A program made the translations under genes and the position numbers. Below the pieces are notes generated by a model, which ran no database searches, was not told the origin of the DNA, and was given only the letters and a program-made list of their open reading frames with translations. Positions 49,994-60,279 of a stretch of DNA of 64,000 nt are shown one piece after another (the stretch's first letter is position 1; every line of letters starts with the position of its first letter). Location: assembly GCA_044375955.1 (NCBI GenBank), contig JBILLS010000002.1:86461-150460 (forward strand). Reading direction: 5' to 3'. Source of the DNA: VGCC01 sp044375955. GTDB lineage: Bacteria; Actinomycetota; Actinomycetes; S36-B12.

Positions 49994-50847
49994 GCGGCAG
50001 GGTGCTTCCTGGGCCGGATGTTGCGTGGACGGGCGGGGGTCCGCGGGACTACGCACAGTGTGTGCTCGCACCCAACCCGTCGCCCTGGACGCTCGAGGGA
50101 ACCAACACCTGGATCCTCGGGCAGGCCGGCGTGTGCGTCATCGTCGATCCGGGGCCGGAGAGCGCCGAGCACCACGCAGCTGTGCTCGCTGCATGCGAGG
50201 AGCGCGGTGAATCACCGCGGATGATCCTCCTGACCCACGGTCACATCGACCATTCCGAGGGCGCGCGCACCCTGGCCGAGCGCCTTCGGGTGCCTGTCCG
50301 CGCCTGGGATCCCCACTTCTCCTTCGACCCCGCTCACGTCGGCAATGCGGAGGTGCTCAGTCACGGCGAGATCCTCGACATCCAGGGCCGTGATGTGTCC
50401 GTGCTCGCAACTCCGGGGCACAGTTCGGACAGCGTGTGCCTCGTGGTGGGTGACTGTGTGCTCACCGGGGATACCGTGCTTGGACGCGGCACGACGGTCG
50501 TCGCCTACCCGGACGGCAACCTCGGTGAGTACTTGGCCAGCCTCGAAGCCCTGCGCACATTCTGCGCGGATAACGGCGTGGCTTCCCTGCTCCCGGGTCA
50601 CGGGCCGGTTCTGGATGATCCGGTGGGGGTCCTGCATGCCTACCAGGAACACCGGGCCGTGCGCCTTGAGCAGGTGCGCGCGGTGTGGTCGGGTGGCGGT
50701 GATGTCGAGGAGATCGTCGACATCGTCTACGCGGATGTCCCGCAGGCGGTGCGTGCCGCCGCGGTGTTAACGGTGCGCGCCCAGGTGGCGTATCTAGCGG
50801 GCTCTGCGGCGCAGACGCTCGACATCGACGATCAGAACCTGGCGTGA
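49990..50847 (+). CDS. Metallo-beta-lactamase fold hydrolase (LACTB2-like)
   Basis: The 285-residue protein has the zinc motif THGHIDHSEGA (His83, His85, Asp87, His88), followed by TPGHSSDS and GDCVLTGDTVLG. The C-terminal GHGP and winged region resembles LACTB2-type hydrolases and endoribonucleases. Its 3' end overlaps the converging crp gene by 54 bases. Confidence 0.9.
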   Translation: MSGRVLPGPDVAWTGGGPRDYAQCVLAPNPSPWTLEGTNTWILGQAGVCVIVDPGPESAEHHAAVLAACEERGESPRMILLTHGHIDHSEGARTLAERLRVPVRAWDPHFSFDPAHVGNAEVLSHGEILDIQGRDVSVLATPGHSSDSVCLVVGDCVLTGDTVLGRGTTVVAYPDGNLGEYLASLEALRTFCADNGVASLLPGHGPVLDDPVGVLHAYQEHRAVRLEQVRAVWSGGGDVEEIVDIVYADVPQAVRAAAVLTVRAQVAYLAGSAAQTLDIDDQNLA

Positions 50848-51468
50848 TTCCAGGCGTAACCATCCGCGCTGGGTGAAGTCGGCGAGGGCTTTGTTCACGG
50901 TCTCGCGCGATGCACCGACGAGTTGCGCGATCTCCTCCTGCGTCATGTCATGGGTGACGAGCAGGCCGTCGGGGGTGACGGTGCCGAACTTCTCACCCAG
51001 ATCCATGAGCGCTTTCGCCACGCGACCCGGGACGTCGGAGAAGACGAGATCGGCCATTGCCTCGTTGGTGCGCCGGAGGCGCCGGGCCAATGCCTGAAGG
51101 AGTGCAGCGGCGACCTCGGGTCGTCCAGCCAACCAGGGCATCAGCTGCTCATTGCTCAACTCGAGGACGGATGCGTCGGTCAGCGCTGTCGCGGTCGCAG
51201 CGCGCTTACCCGGGTCGAACAGGCTCAACTCACCGAACATCTCGCCGGGGCCGAGGACGGCCATCAGGGATTCACGGCCGTCGGGGGAGGAGTGCCCGAG
51301 CTTGACTTTGCCGTCGAGGATGACGTAGAGACGGTCGCCGGGCTCACCCTCCTCAAAGAGGGTTTGCCCTTTGAGGACATGTTTCTCGATCAGGGTTTCG
51401 CGCAGAACTTGCGCACCCTCGGCATCGAGTGCAGCGAAGAGCGGACTCGCGCTCAACACCCCATCCAT
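50794..51468 (-). CDS. crp: Crp/Fnr-family transcriptional regulator
   Basis: The 224-residue protein has an N-terminal cyclic-nucleotide domain with GEMFGELSLFDPGKRAATATA (phosphate-binding cassette) and a C-terminal winged helix with TQEEIAQLVGASRETVNKAL. It matches the size and position of M. tuberculosis Crp (Rv3676). GGAGG precedes the ATG at 51468; the longer frame upstream is antisense to other genes. No nth gene adjoins. Confidence 0.95.
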   Translation of the reverse strand: MDGVLSASPLFAALDAEGAQVLRETLIEKHVLKGQTLFEEGEPGDRLYVILDGKVKLGHSSPDGRESLMAVLGPGEMFGELSLFDPGKRAATATALTDASVLELSNEQLMPWLAGRPEVAAALLQALARRLRRTNEAMADLVFSDVPGRVAKALMDLGEKFGTVTPDGLLVTHDMTQEEIAQLVGASRETVNKALADFTQRGWLRLESRQVLIVDVERLRRRAR

Positions 51469-51541
51469 GTTTCCTCCCTCATCCTGATTGTTGCCTATGA
51501 CGACGTTCGGGTCCATGGGGGGTCGGACGTACCCTGGGGGG

Positions 51542-52156
51542 GTGCACCCATGGATTCCGCTCGCATTCATCGTGGCGTTGGCAGGGTGCGCGCAATCCAG
51601 TGATGCTGCGGGCGTACGCGTGACGGACTCCCCTCCGGCATCGGTCGACGTGGCCACCACCACAGGTGATGTCGTGGCGAACTTGGCGGCCGAGATAGAT
51701 CTGGAACCGTGCCCACCCGCGACGGAATCCGGCACACCCGTGGTCCCCGGGCTTCCCGATGAGGAGTTCCCCTGTCTCGGCGGAGGACCCGCGGTGAACC
51801 TCGCCGCCCTCCGTGGAACACCGATGGTGGTGAATGTCTGGGCATCGTGGTGCCCACCCTGCGTCGACGAGATGCCCATCCTGGCGGCCGCCGATGAGAA
51901 GTACGACGGCATCCAGTTCCTCGGTGTGACCATCCAGGATGATCCGGTCAAGTCCCTGGAACTGCTCAAGGATGTGGGCGTGGTGTTCCCATCCGTCGTC
52001 GATCCCGCCGGCTCGATACGAGCGCCGCTCCTCGTCACCGGACCACCGGTGACGTTCTTCATCGACGCGAAGGGCATCATCACCGGACGCTTCGATGGTG
52101 CGATCCCCGATGTCGAGACTATGGACGCACTCATCGCGGAGCACCTGACCCCGTGA
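51542..52156 (+). CDS. Thioredoxin-like (TlpA/ResA-type) lipoprotein
   Basis: The 204-residue protein has a lipoprotein signal (FIVALAGC, Cys16) and a TlpA-type domain with active site Trp103-Cys-Pro-Pro-Cys107 (WASWCPPCVDEMP), then the cis-Pro region TGPPVTFFID. Two extra Cys (near residues 57 and 78) precede the domain. It should handle thiol-disulfide exchange outside the membrane, e.g. cytochrome maturation. The GTG at 51542 is chosen for the signal; it overlaps the next gene by 4 bases. Confidence 0.9.
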   Translation: MHPWIPLAFIVALAGCAQSSDAAGVRVTDSPPASVDVATTTGDVVANLAAEIDLEPCPPATESGTPVVPGLPDEEFPCLGGGPAVNLAALRGTPMVVNVWASWCPPCVDEMPILAAADEKYDGIQFLGVTIQDDPVKSLELLKDVGVVFPSVVDPAGSIRAPLLVTGPPVTFFIDAKGIITGRFDGAIPDVETMDALIAEHLTP

Positions 52157-52806
52157 CGTGGCGCAGCACCGGTGAGTTGCTCCTGCCCGAGACATCCCTT
52201 CCCGAGTGGGTGCGCCCCGTAGCGCACTTCGCATCCTCCGCGCACGTGTCCCGCCTGACGCGATTCGCCCCGACTGCTGGCGCTGGTCGCCATGCGGCGG
52301 TGTTGATCCTGCTGGGTGAGGGTCCCGAGGTCGTCCTTGTGCAGCGGGCCGGGGGAGACGCACTCCACTCGGGGCAGCCCGCGTTCCCCGGCGGCGTGGT
52401 GGAACCCCAGGATGTGGATGCGATCGATGCCGCACTGCGGGAGACCCATGAGGAGATCGGGGTGGCACGTAAAGAGATCACCCCTTTCGCGCTGCTTCCC
52501 GACCTCCTGATCCCGGTCAGTGATTTCGTTGTGAGTCCGGTGCTCGCCGTGTGGAACGAGCCGCGCGATGTGACCGCGCAGGATCTGAATGAGATCTCCT
52601 CCGTGCACCGGGTGGCGATCCGCGACCTGGCCTCCGCGGAAAATCGGTGCTTGGTCCGGCACCCCTCCGGCTTCGTCAGCCCGGGATTCGAGGTTTCCTC
52701 CATGTTGGTGTGGGGATTCACCGCGGGAATCCTCGACGGGCTTCTTCGCGAGGCAGCGTGGGAGGAACCCTGGGACTCCGAGCGCGTCATCACGCTGTCC
52801 AGCTGA
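52153..52806 (+). CDS. NUDIX hydrolase, CoA-pyrophosphatase (NudL) type
   Basis: The 217-residue protein has the NUDIX box GGVVEPQDVDAIDAALRETHEEIGV, with the preceding HSGQPAFPGG typical of CoA pyrophosphatases. It probably cleaves CoA or acyl-CoA to phosphopantetheine derivatives and 3',5'-ADP. GTG 52153 overlaps the thioredoxin-like gene. marP follows 23 bases later. Confidence 0.9.
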   Translation: MTWRSTGELLLPETSLPEWVRPVAHFASSAHVSRLTRFAPTAGAGRHAAVLILLGEGPEVVLVQRAGGDALHSGQPAFPGGVVEPQDVDAIDAALRETHEEIGVARKEITPFALLPDLLIPVSDFVVSPVLAVWNEPRDVTAQDLNEISSVHRVAIRDLASAENRCLVRHPSGFVSPGFEVSSMLVWGFTAGILDGLLREAAWEEPWDSERVITLSS

Positions 52807-52829
52807 TTACGCAGTCATGATGGAGCGCT

Positions 52830-54035
52830 ATGGCCATCATCGACTGGGTGCTCATCGGTGCCTTCGTGATCTTCGCGTGGACCGGGTGGCGTCAGGGCTT
52901 CATCGCCGGGGTGTTCTCCTTCGTGGGGTTCCTCGGTGGCGGCGCACTCGTGGTGTGGTTGCTTCCGTCACGTATTGAGCAGTGGATCGAGCCATCCACT
53001 CTGCGGCTCATCGCGCTGGTCGGTGCCGTGGTCCTCGGCGCGATCCTCGGACAGGTGCTCATGTCGATCCTCGGACACAGGATCCGATCCGTGGTGGTGT
53101 GGAAGCCAGCGCGAGTCGTCGATCACGCGCTCGGTGCCGGCCTGAACGTGATCGCCCTCGCGGTGATGCTGTGGGTACTGGCCTCCGCGCTCGTCTACGC
53201 GCCATTCGCGGTGGTCAGCGATCAGGTCAGTTCCTCACGTGTGCTGACCACCCTGGATGCGGCGGTGCCGAGCCAGGCCCGTGACGCCTTCTACGAGGTC
53301 ACTGGCACCCTCGCGGACACCGCGGTTCCGCGGATCGTCGCGGGGGCGGGGGACCTGCTCTCACCCGAGGTCGACGCACCCGATGCCGCAGTTGTCGATC
53401 CCATCGTGGACCAGACGCGCGCGTCGATTGTGAAGATCGTGGGCGATGCCCGTGAATGCAACCAAATCGTGTCCGGGTCGGGCTTCGTCCTGGAGCGCGG
53501 ATTGATCGCAACCAACGCCCATGTGGTCGCTGGCGCCTCGGATCTGAGGGTCAGGGTGCGGTCGGGGATCTCCTCGGTGAGCGCGTCGGTGGTCTACTTC
53601 GACCCGGAGACGGACATCGCCCTGCTCAGCGCACCGGATCTCGACGCCCCGCCCGTGGATCTGGTCCTCGCACCCCTGGAGCGGGGCACATCCGTGGTGA
53701 CCGCGGGGTTCCCCGGGGGCGGTCGCTTCACCGCATTGCCGGCACGTGTGCGTGACCTCGCCGTGACGCGGGGCGAGTCGATCTACGGGGAACCGGGTGT
53801 GCGGCGGGAGGTCTACGTCCTGCGCGGCAACGTGGAGCCGGGGATCTCGGGTGGCCCGGTGCTGACCGAGGACGGCCGCGTGGCCGGAATGGTGTTCGCG
53901 GCCGGCCTGGATGAGCCCGAGGTTGCCTACGCGTTGACCAGTCAGGTCATCGCCGAGGCGAGCGCGCTTTCGGGAGCCGAGCCCGTTCCCACTGGCAGTT
54001 GCGAGGTCGTGGTGGCCTCGTCATCGCGAGGTTAG
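52830..54035 (+). CDS. marP: MarP-type membrane serine protease
   Basis: The 401-residue protein has four N-terminal CvpA-like membrane helices (residues about 5-125) and an external trypsin-like domain. The triad is His231 (ATNAHVVAG), Asp262 (PETDIALL) and Ser340 (GISGGPVL). Cys210 and Cys391 are placed like the disulfide of mycobacterial MarP. That orthologue is needed to keep pH homeostasis in acid. The 3' end overlaps the converging hydrolase gene by 15 bases. Confidence 0.95.
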   Translation: MAIIDWVLIGAFVIFAWTGWRQGFIAGVFSFVGFLGGGALVVWLLPSRIEQWIEPSTLRLIALVGAVVLGAILGQVLMSILGHRIRSVVVWKPARVVDHALGAGLNVIALAVMLWVLASALVYAPFAVVSDQVSSSRVLTTLDAAVPSQARDAFYEVTGTLADTAVPRIVAGAGDLLSPEVDAPDAAVVDPIVDQTRASIVKIVGDARECNQIVSGSGFVLERGLIATNAHVVAGASDLRVRVRSGISSVSASVVYFDPETDIALLSAPDLDAPPVDLVLAPLERGTSVVTAGFPGGGRFTALPARVRDLAVTRGESIYGEPGVRREVYVLRGNVEPGISGGPVLTEDGRVAGMVFAAGLDEPEVAYALTSQVIAEASALSGAEPVPTGSCEVVVASSSRG

Positions 54036-54929
54036 CCACTCGATCGTGATGCGGTGGAAGTCACCGGGCAGTTCCTCGTGCACGAAGTGACCTGCGGGCA
54101 GGTCACGCTGGGTGTACGTGCCCCTGACGTACTCCTCGCAGCCGGCGAACGTCTCGGCGCGGAGGAGTGGATTCTGTGATCCAGTGATGACGAGCACGTC
54201 GGTGGTCAGCGGTGTCTCCATGCGTGACATGTAGGTCACGCCGTCCGAGCGATACACCGAGCGCATAGCCCATCGATACGACTCGATCGCTGTGTGGGCC
54301 GTGGGCCAGCGCAGGAAGGCGGTGCGGTAGCGCTCGAGGGTGTCGGCATCCAGCCAGGTGTCATCATCCGACCATGCGCGCAGGAAGTGCTCGACCCGTG
54401 CTGCGCCGGCGGAGCGCAGTGTCCGCTCCGGCCACAAGGGGAGTTGCAGACCCCAGATGAATCCCATCGCCCTGCGCTGACTCCGATCGGCCAGCATCGC
54501 GTGCCGCATGCGCCGCGGGTGGGGTGCGTTGACGGCGATGACACCGTCAGTGACGTCCGGATGCATCACCCCCATGGTCCAGGCCACGATGCCGCCCCAC
54601 CCATGGCCGATGACTGTTGCGCGATCCTCGCCGAGACTTCGGATGATGGTGGCGACGTCCTCCGCGAGCGTCGTCGGGTCGTACCCGTGCGGGGGATGGT
54701 CCGACGCACCGTAGCCGCGCATGTCGACGGCCACGACACGAAAGCCGTCACCGGCCAACTCGGGGATGATGTGTCGCCACGTCCACCAGAACTGCGGAAA
54801 GCCATGCAGCAGGATGACCAGTGGTCCCTCGCCCTGCTCGGCGATGTGGAATCGGGAACCGTTCGCAGAGAGATCGCGGTGTCGCCACGGCCCGTCGGCG
54901 CGCAACACCTGCTCGGGGCTGATGGGCAC
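54021..54929 (-). CDS. Alpha/beta hydrolase, EphE-like, with altered catalytic residues
   Basis: The 302-residue protein is an epoxide-hydrolase-type alpha/beta fold. The oxyanion motif HGFPQFWWTW (residues 42-51) and catalytic-type His282 (PAGHFVHEELP) are present. The nucleophile-elbow position is Gly110 (VIGHGWGG) where epoxide hydrolases have Asp, and the acid position reads GSQNPLL with Asn254 for Asp. As written it should not form the usual ester intermediate. It may be a non-catalytic or binding protein. Synteny matches mycobacterial ephE. Confidence 0.85.
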   Translation of the reverse strand: MPISPEQVLRADGPWRHRDLSANGSRFHIAEQGEGPLVILLHGFPQFWWTWRHIIPELAGDGFRVVAVDMRGYGASDHPPHGYDPTTLAEDVATIIRSLGEDRATVIGHGWGGIVAWTMGVMHPDVTDGVIAVNAPHPRRMRHAMLADRSQRRAMGFIWGLQLPLWPERTLRSAGAARVEHFLRAWSDDDTWLDADTLERYRTAFLRWPTAHTAIESYRWAMRSVYRSDGVTYMSRMETPLTTDVLVITGSQNPLLRAETFAGCEEYVRGTYTQRDLPAGHFVHEELPGDFHRITIEWLTSR

Positions 54930-54932
54930 GTG

Positions 54933-55322
54933 CTACGGGGTGGTGATGCTCTGCGTGATGGCCTGTTGTGTCTTCTCGATTTCTGCCGCAGCGAGCTTCG
55001 GTCCACGGATCTTCTTGGCGTTGTTCGCGGCGATAAGCCCCGCGATCACCGCAACGAGGATCAGCCCGCCCGCGACGATAAGAAAGGACAGCCATGGTGC
55101 GAGTCCGGCAGCGACGAGACCCAATGCGGCAGCGACGAGCAGGAACAGGCCTGCAGTGCTGACGGCGCCGATCGCGACAAGTCCGAAGATTGAAACCTTC
55201 GCGACGTCCTGCCCGGTCTGCTGTAACTCGGCCTTGACGAGTGCAGCCTGAGCGGTCGCGAGACGCTTCGCGTGGGACACGGTGCTGCCGATCAACGCAC
55301 CGAGGCTGGATTGGTTCTCCAC
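54933..55322 (-). CDS. Actinobacterial Holin-X-like membrane protein
   Basis: The 129-residue protein has a helical N terminus (LIGSTVSHAKRLATAQAALV), two long membrane helices (about residues 44-100) and a Lys/Glu-rich C terminus. It fits the phage-holin-like PF07332 family found in chromosomes of actinobacteria, probably not a lysis holin. The gene ends 3 bases before the EphE-like start on the same strand. Confidence 0.8.
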   Translation of the reverse strand: MENQSSLGALIGSTVSHAKRLATAQAALVKAELQQTGQDVAKVSIFGLVAIGAVSTAGLFLLVAAALGLVAAGLAPWLSFLIVAGGLILVAVIAGLIAANNAKKIRGPKLAAAEIEKTQQAITQSITTP

Positions 55323-55331
55323 AGGGACAGG

Positions 55332-56624
55332 CTAGCGGGAGTCGGAATCGGGGAGTTGCTGGTAGACGTCTGGGATCCCATCCTCATTCACGTCCGCCTC
55401 CTCGACCTCGGCCACTCGGTCGTAGTGACGACGGCGTGCCGTGAGGACGATCGCCGCGAGGACCGTGGCGATTACGGATGCGGTGAGGATCGCCGCTTTC
55501 GCGGGGCCGAGGAGCTGCTCGCTGCCCTCGTACCCGAGCTCTGCAATGAGAAGCGCGACGGTGAAGCCGATACCCGCCAGCACACCGATGGCTGCGACAT
55601 CACGCCATGCGATCCCCGGTGCCAGTGATGCACGGGTGAACCGCGCAGTGATCCATGCACCGGCGAAGACACCGATTGGCTTGCCCACGACGAGTCCGAG
55701 CAAAATTCCCAGGGCGACAGGTTCGGCGAGTGCGTCGATCAGGCCGATCGCGCGTAGATCCACGCCTGCAGCCAGGAAGGCGAAGATCGGGACAGCGATA
55801 CCGGCACTCCAGGGATGGATGCGGTGCTCCAGGCGTTCCGCGGGTGAGGTCTCCTCCCCGGGATCCGTGCGTACCCGCGTCAGGAGACCGAGGATCACCC
55901 CGGCCACAGTTGCGTGGACGCCGCTTCGGAAGGTGAAGTACCAGGCCAGGATCGCGAGTGGCACGTAGAACCACGGCGAGGTCCACCGGAGTCGCTGCGC
56001 GATCGCGTACACGAGGAATGCCGCGATCGCTGCGAGGAACCACACCGCAGAGAACTTGTCCGAGTAGAAGATCGCGATGACCGCGATGGCCCCCAGGTCG
56101 TCGACGACAGCCAGGGTGAGGAGGAAGGCGCGCAGAGCAACGGGTAGCCGGCGGCCGAAGACGGCCAGCACAGCGAGTGCGAATGCGATGTCCGTGGCCA
56201 TGGGGATACCCCACCCGGACAGATTTCCGCGCTCCATCGAGGCGTTCACTGCGACGAAGATCAGCGCAGGAATCGCCATACCGCCGATAGCGGCGGCTGC
56301 CGGAACAACCGCTTGCGATGCCTTGCTCAGTGATCCGACCACGAGCTCGTGCTTTAACTCGAGTCCCACGATGAAGAAGAAGATCGCAAGAAGTGCATCG
56401 GCGGCCCAGACGCCGAGGGACAGGTTCAACCCGAGCGACTCTGGACCGATGCGTACGTCGACGAGCGACGTGTAGGAGTCGCCCCATGGTGAGTTCGCCC
56501 AGATCAACGCGACGATCGCCGCCGTGATGAGGAGCAGTCCGCCGATGGTTTCATCACGCAGGTAGGCAAGGACCCAGCCACGCTCGCGCAGCGACGGCCG
56601 GGTGAGGAACTCCCGCCGATCCAT
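55332..56624 (-). CDS. nhaA: Na+/H+ antiporter NhaA
   Basis: The 430-residue antiporter has about 12 membrane helices with NhaA motifs: IFFFIVGLELKHELV, MATDIAFALAVLAVFGRR (the paired transport acids are in LAVVDDLGAIAVIA) and GFTVALLIAELGYEG. It exports sodium in exchange for protons and aids pH and salt homeostasis. A C-terminal acidic tail (VEEADVNEDGIPDVYQQLP) resembles a calcium-binding EF-hand-like loop. Confidence 0.95.
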   Translation of the reverse strand: MDRREFLTRPSLRERGWVLAYLRDETIGGLLLITAAIVALIWANSPWGDSYTSLVDVRIGPESLGLNLSLGVWAADALLAIFFFIVGLELKHELVVGSLSKASQAVVPAAAAIGGMAIPALIFVAVNASMERGNLSGWGIPMATDIAFALAVLAVFGRRLPVALRAFLLTLAVVDDLGAIAVIAIFYSDKFSAVWFLAAIAAFLVYAIAQRLRWTSPWFYVPLAILAWYFTFRSGVHATVAGVILGLLTRVRTDPGEETSPAERLEHRIHPWSAGIAVPIFAFLAAGVDLRAIGLIDALAEPVALGILLGLVVGKPIGVFAGAWITARFTRASLAPGIAWRDVAAIGVLAGIGFTVALLIAELGYEGSEQLLGPAKAAILTASVIATVLAAIVLTARRRHYDRVAEVEEADVNEDGIPDVYQQLPDSDSR

Positions 56625-56662
56625 TCAAGCACCCTACCCAGCGATGGCTGGTCGGGTCCCGG

Positions 56663-58615
<1,953 letters not shown>

Positions 58616-58701
58616 GGTCGCTCCCATCGACGTCGGACACATTCTGGCGTACAGCCACAGGCGAGGTGGGCTGAGTGGGGAAGCGTCGTTAGCGTGACGC
58701 T

Positions 58702-59460
58702 GTGACCCATTGGGTGGAGCGCATTGAGGCACGTGAGGCTTTTGACGCCGCACGTGCCGAGGTGGATGCCGTTCTCTGGGATCGACGGGTACGCGCCGCC
58801 GCTGTGGAGGTCGCGGCATCCTCGCGGGAGCGTGGCGCCCGGGACTCCGCGGTCATCGAGGGAGCCGATCTCGCTTTCGACGATGACTCACCGATGGGTC
58901 GCGTGGTTGCCGCCGCGCACGCGGTCACCGATGCGGTGACCGGTCAACTTCCCACCTGGTCACGCGCTCCGCTGCAAGTCCTCGCGCATCTGCACACGCT
59001 CGTTGTCGCCAGCCTCGGGGCGGGTGATCCCGGGCGCCCGCGCACCGACGATGCCGCGGAGGACCCGCTCGGCATCGGGGGAGTCCCCCCGTCGGCGACG
59101 GTGGGTCCGCGGCTGCAGGATCTGTCCCGCGTGATCGCACGCGGTGAGCAACTCCCCGCATTGGCGGTTGCTGCGATCGTGCATGGTGAAGTGATGCACC
59201 TGCGGCCTTTCGCATCCGGATCGGGACTGCTCGCACGCGCATGCATCCGATTGGTCATGGCCGATCGGGGAGTCGATCCATCCCTGTTCACTGTTCCCGA
59301 GTTGGGTATCCAGGAGCAGGGGCGACCGGCCTACGTGTCCGCCATCCGCGACTACGCCTCGGGTGATCCCGAGCGGGGTGTGGCGTACGCGCGGTGGTTT
59401 GCCACATCGATCGCGCTAGGCGCGCAGGCTGCGACGGCGGGCGTACCAGGTCAGTCCTAG
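58702..59460 (+). CDS. Degenerate Fic-fold protein, function unknown
   Basis: The 252-residue protein has a Fic-like core but a broken active-site motif. HPFxxGNGRxxR is replaced by RPFASGSGLLAR at residues 168-179: the catalytic His is Arg, Asn is Ser and the first Arg is Leu. An inhibitory-helix-like ARDSAVIEGADLA lies near residues 46-58. AMP transfer therefore seems unlikely. The GTG start lies next to an AGCGT-G-ACGCT dyad (58691-58701). Its end overlaps the HAD gene by 45 bases. Confidence 0.72.
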   Translation: MTHWVERIEAREAFDAARAEVDAVLWDRRVRAAAVEVAASSRERGARDSAVIEGADLAFDDDSPMGRVVAAAHAVTDAVTGQLPTWSRAPLQVLAHLHTLVVASLGAGDPGRPRTDDAAEDPLGIGGVPPSATVGPRLQDLSRVIARGEQLPALAVAAIVHGEVMHLRPFASGSGLLARACIRLVMADRGVDPSLFTVPELGIQEQGRPAYVSAIRDYASGDPERGVAYARWFATSIALGAQAATAGVPGQS

Positions 59461-60198
59461 AGCCACCGCTCCGAGCGCCACCCCCGCACCGGCTGCGACC
59501 GCTTGGTTTCGCTGAGCGCGTTGCTTAAGGGCGACCGGCTTTGCGAAGTCGTGGATGCGCCACCCCTCATTCACGGCGACCTCGCGAAGCTCGTCATCGG
59601 GATTCACCGCGGTCGGATGCCCCACCAGGTGCAGCATCGGCAGGTCTGTGACGGAATCCGTATAGGCGTAGCAGGCGGCGAGGTCGTAGCCACGTTCCTC
59701 GGACAGTGTGCGGATCGCATCGGCCTTACCTTCGCCATAGGCGTAGAACACGATCTCTCCCGTGTAGCGACCGTCCTCGATCCCCACCTGCGTTCCGATC
59801 GCCAGGTCCGCGCCGAGCCTGGCACCGATCGGTTCGACGACGTCGGTTCCCGAGGACGACACGATGATGACGTCGTGTCCGGCTGCTTTGTGTGACTCGA
59901 TCAATTCCAGTGCCTCGAAGTACACAACCGGATCGATGATCTCATCGAGAGTCTCGTTGACGATGCGCTGGACCGTGGCGACATCCCATCCGCGGATGAG
60001 TGAGGACATGTAGTCGCGCATGGTCTCCATCTGATCATGGCTGACGCCCGACGCTCGGAACATGAACTGCGCGTAGGCGCTGCGGATGACATCGCTGGCA
60101 CCGATTAGGCCCTCCTTGTGGAACGGGCGCGCGAAAGCGAAGGAACTCGACGTGGCCAGGATCGTCTTGTCAAGATCGAAGAAGGCTGCGGTGGACAC
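59416..60198 (-). CDS. HAD-IB family phosphatase with C-terminal membrane helix
   Basis: The 260-residue protein has HAD motif I FFDLDKTIL, motif II VSSSGTD and the late YAYTDSVTDLPML loop of SerB/PSP-like phosphatases. A hydrophobic segment (VAAGAGVALGAVALGLTWY) near the end may anchor it. It dephosphorylates a small phosphomonoester or lipid; the substrate is unknown. Synteny places it as the Rv3661-type protein before the Tad locus. Confidence 0.9.
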   Translation of the reverse strand: MSTAAFFDLDKTILATSSSFAFARPFHKEGLIGASDVIRSAYAQFMFRASGVSHDQMETMRDYMSSLIRGWDVATVQRIVNETLDEIIDPVVYFEALELIESHKAAGHDVIIVSSSGTDVVEPIGARLGADLAIGTQVGIEDGRYTGEIVFYAYGEGKADAIRTLSEERGYDLAACYAYTDSVTDLPMLHLVGHPTAVNPDDELREVAVNEGWRIHDFAKPVALKQRAQRNQAVAAGAGVALGAVALGLTWYARRRSLRA

Positions 60199-60219
60199 GG
60201 GACAACGGTACGTCAGCGC

Positions 60220-60228
60220 TTATCCACA
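60220..60228. promoter_or_regulatory. Single perfect DnaA box
   Basis: TTATCCACA matches the classical DnaA-box consensus. It lies between the HAD gene and the CpaE/Ssd gene, 52 bases upstream of the latter. I saw no second copy nearby, so it is a candidate DnaA-regulated promoter and not an origin. Confidence 0.45.
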
Positions 60229-60279
60229 ATGCACGATCACGGTCTTCCGTTCACGGGCATTTCGCCGAAGGCTTGACGA

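Noticed and set aside
51479..52662. N-terminal extension of Crp by about 400 codons
   Set aside because: The extension is antisense to two good genes; the ATG at 51468 has a strong ribosome site and the family start.
60220..60228. Replication origin
   Set aside because: Only one DnaA box, and no dnaA, dnaN or AT-rich unwinding region.
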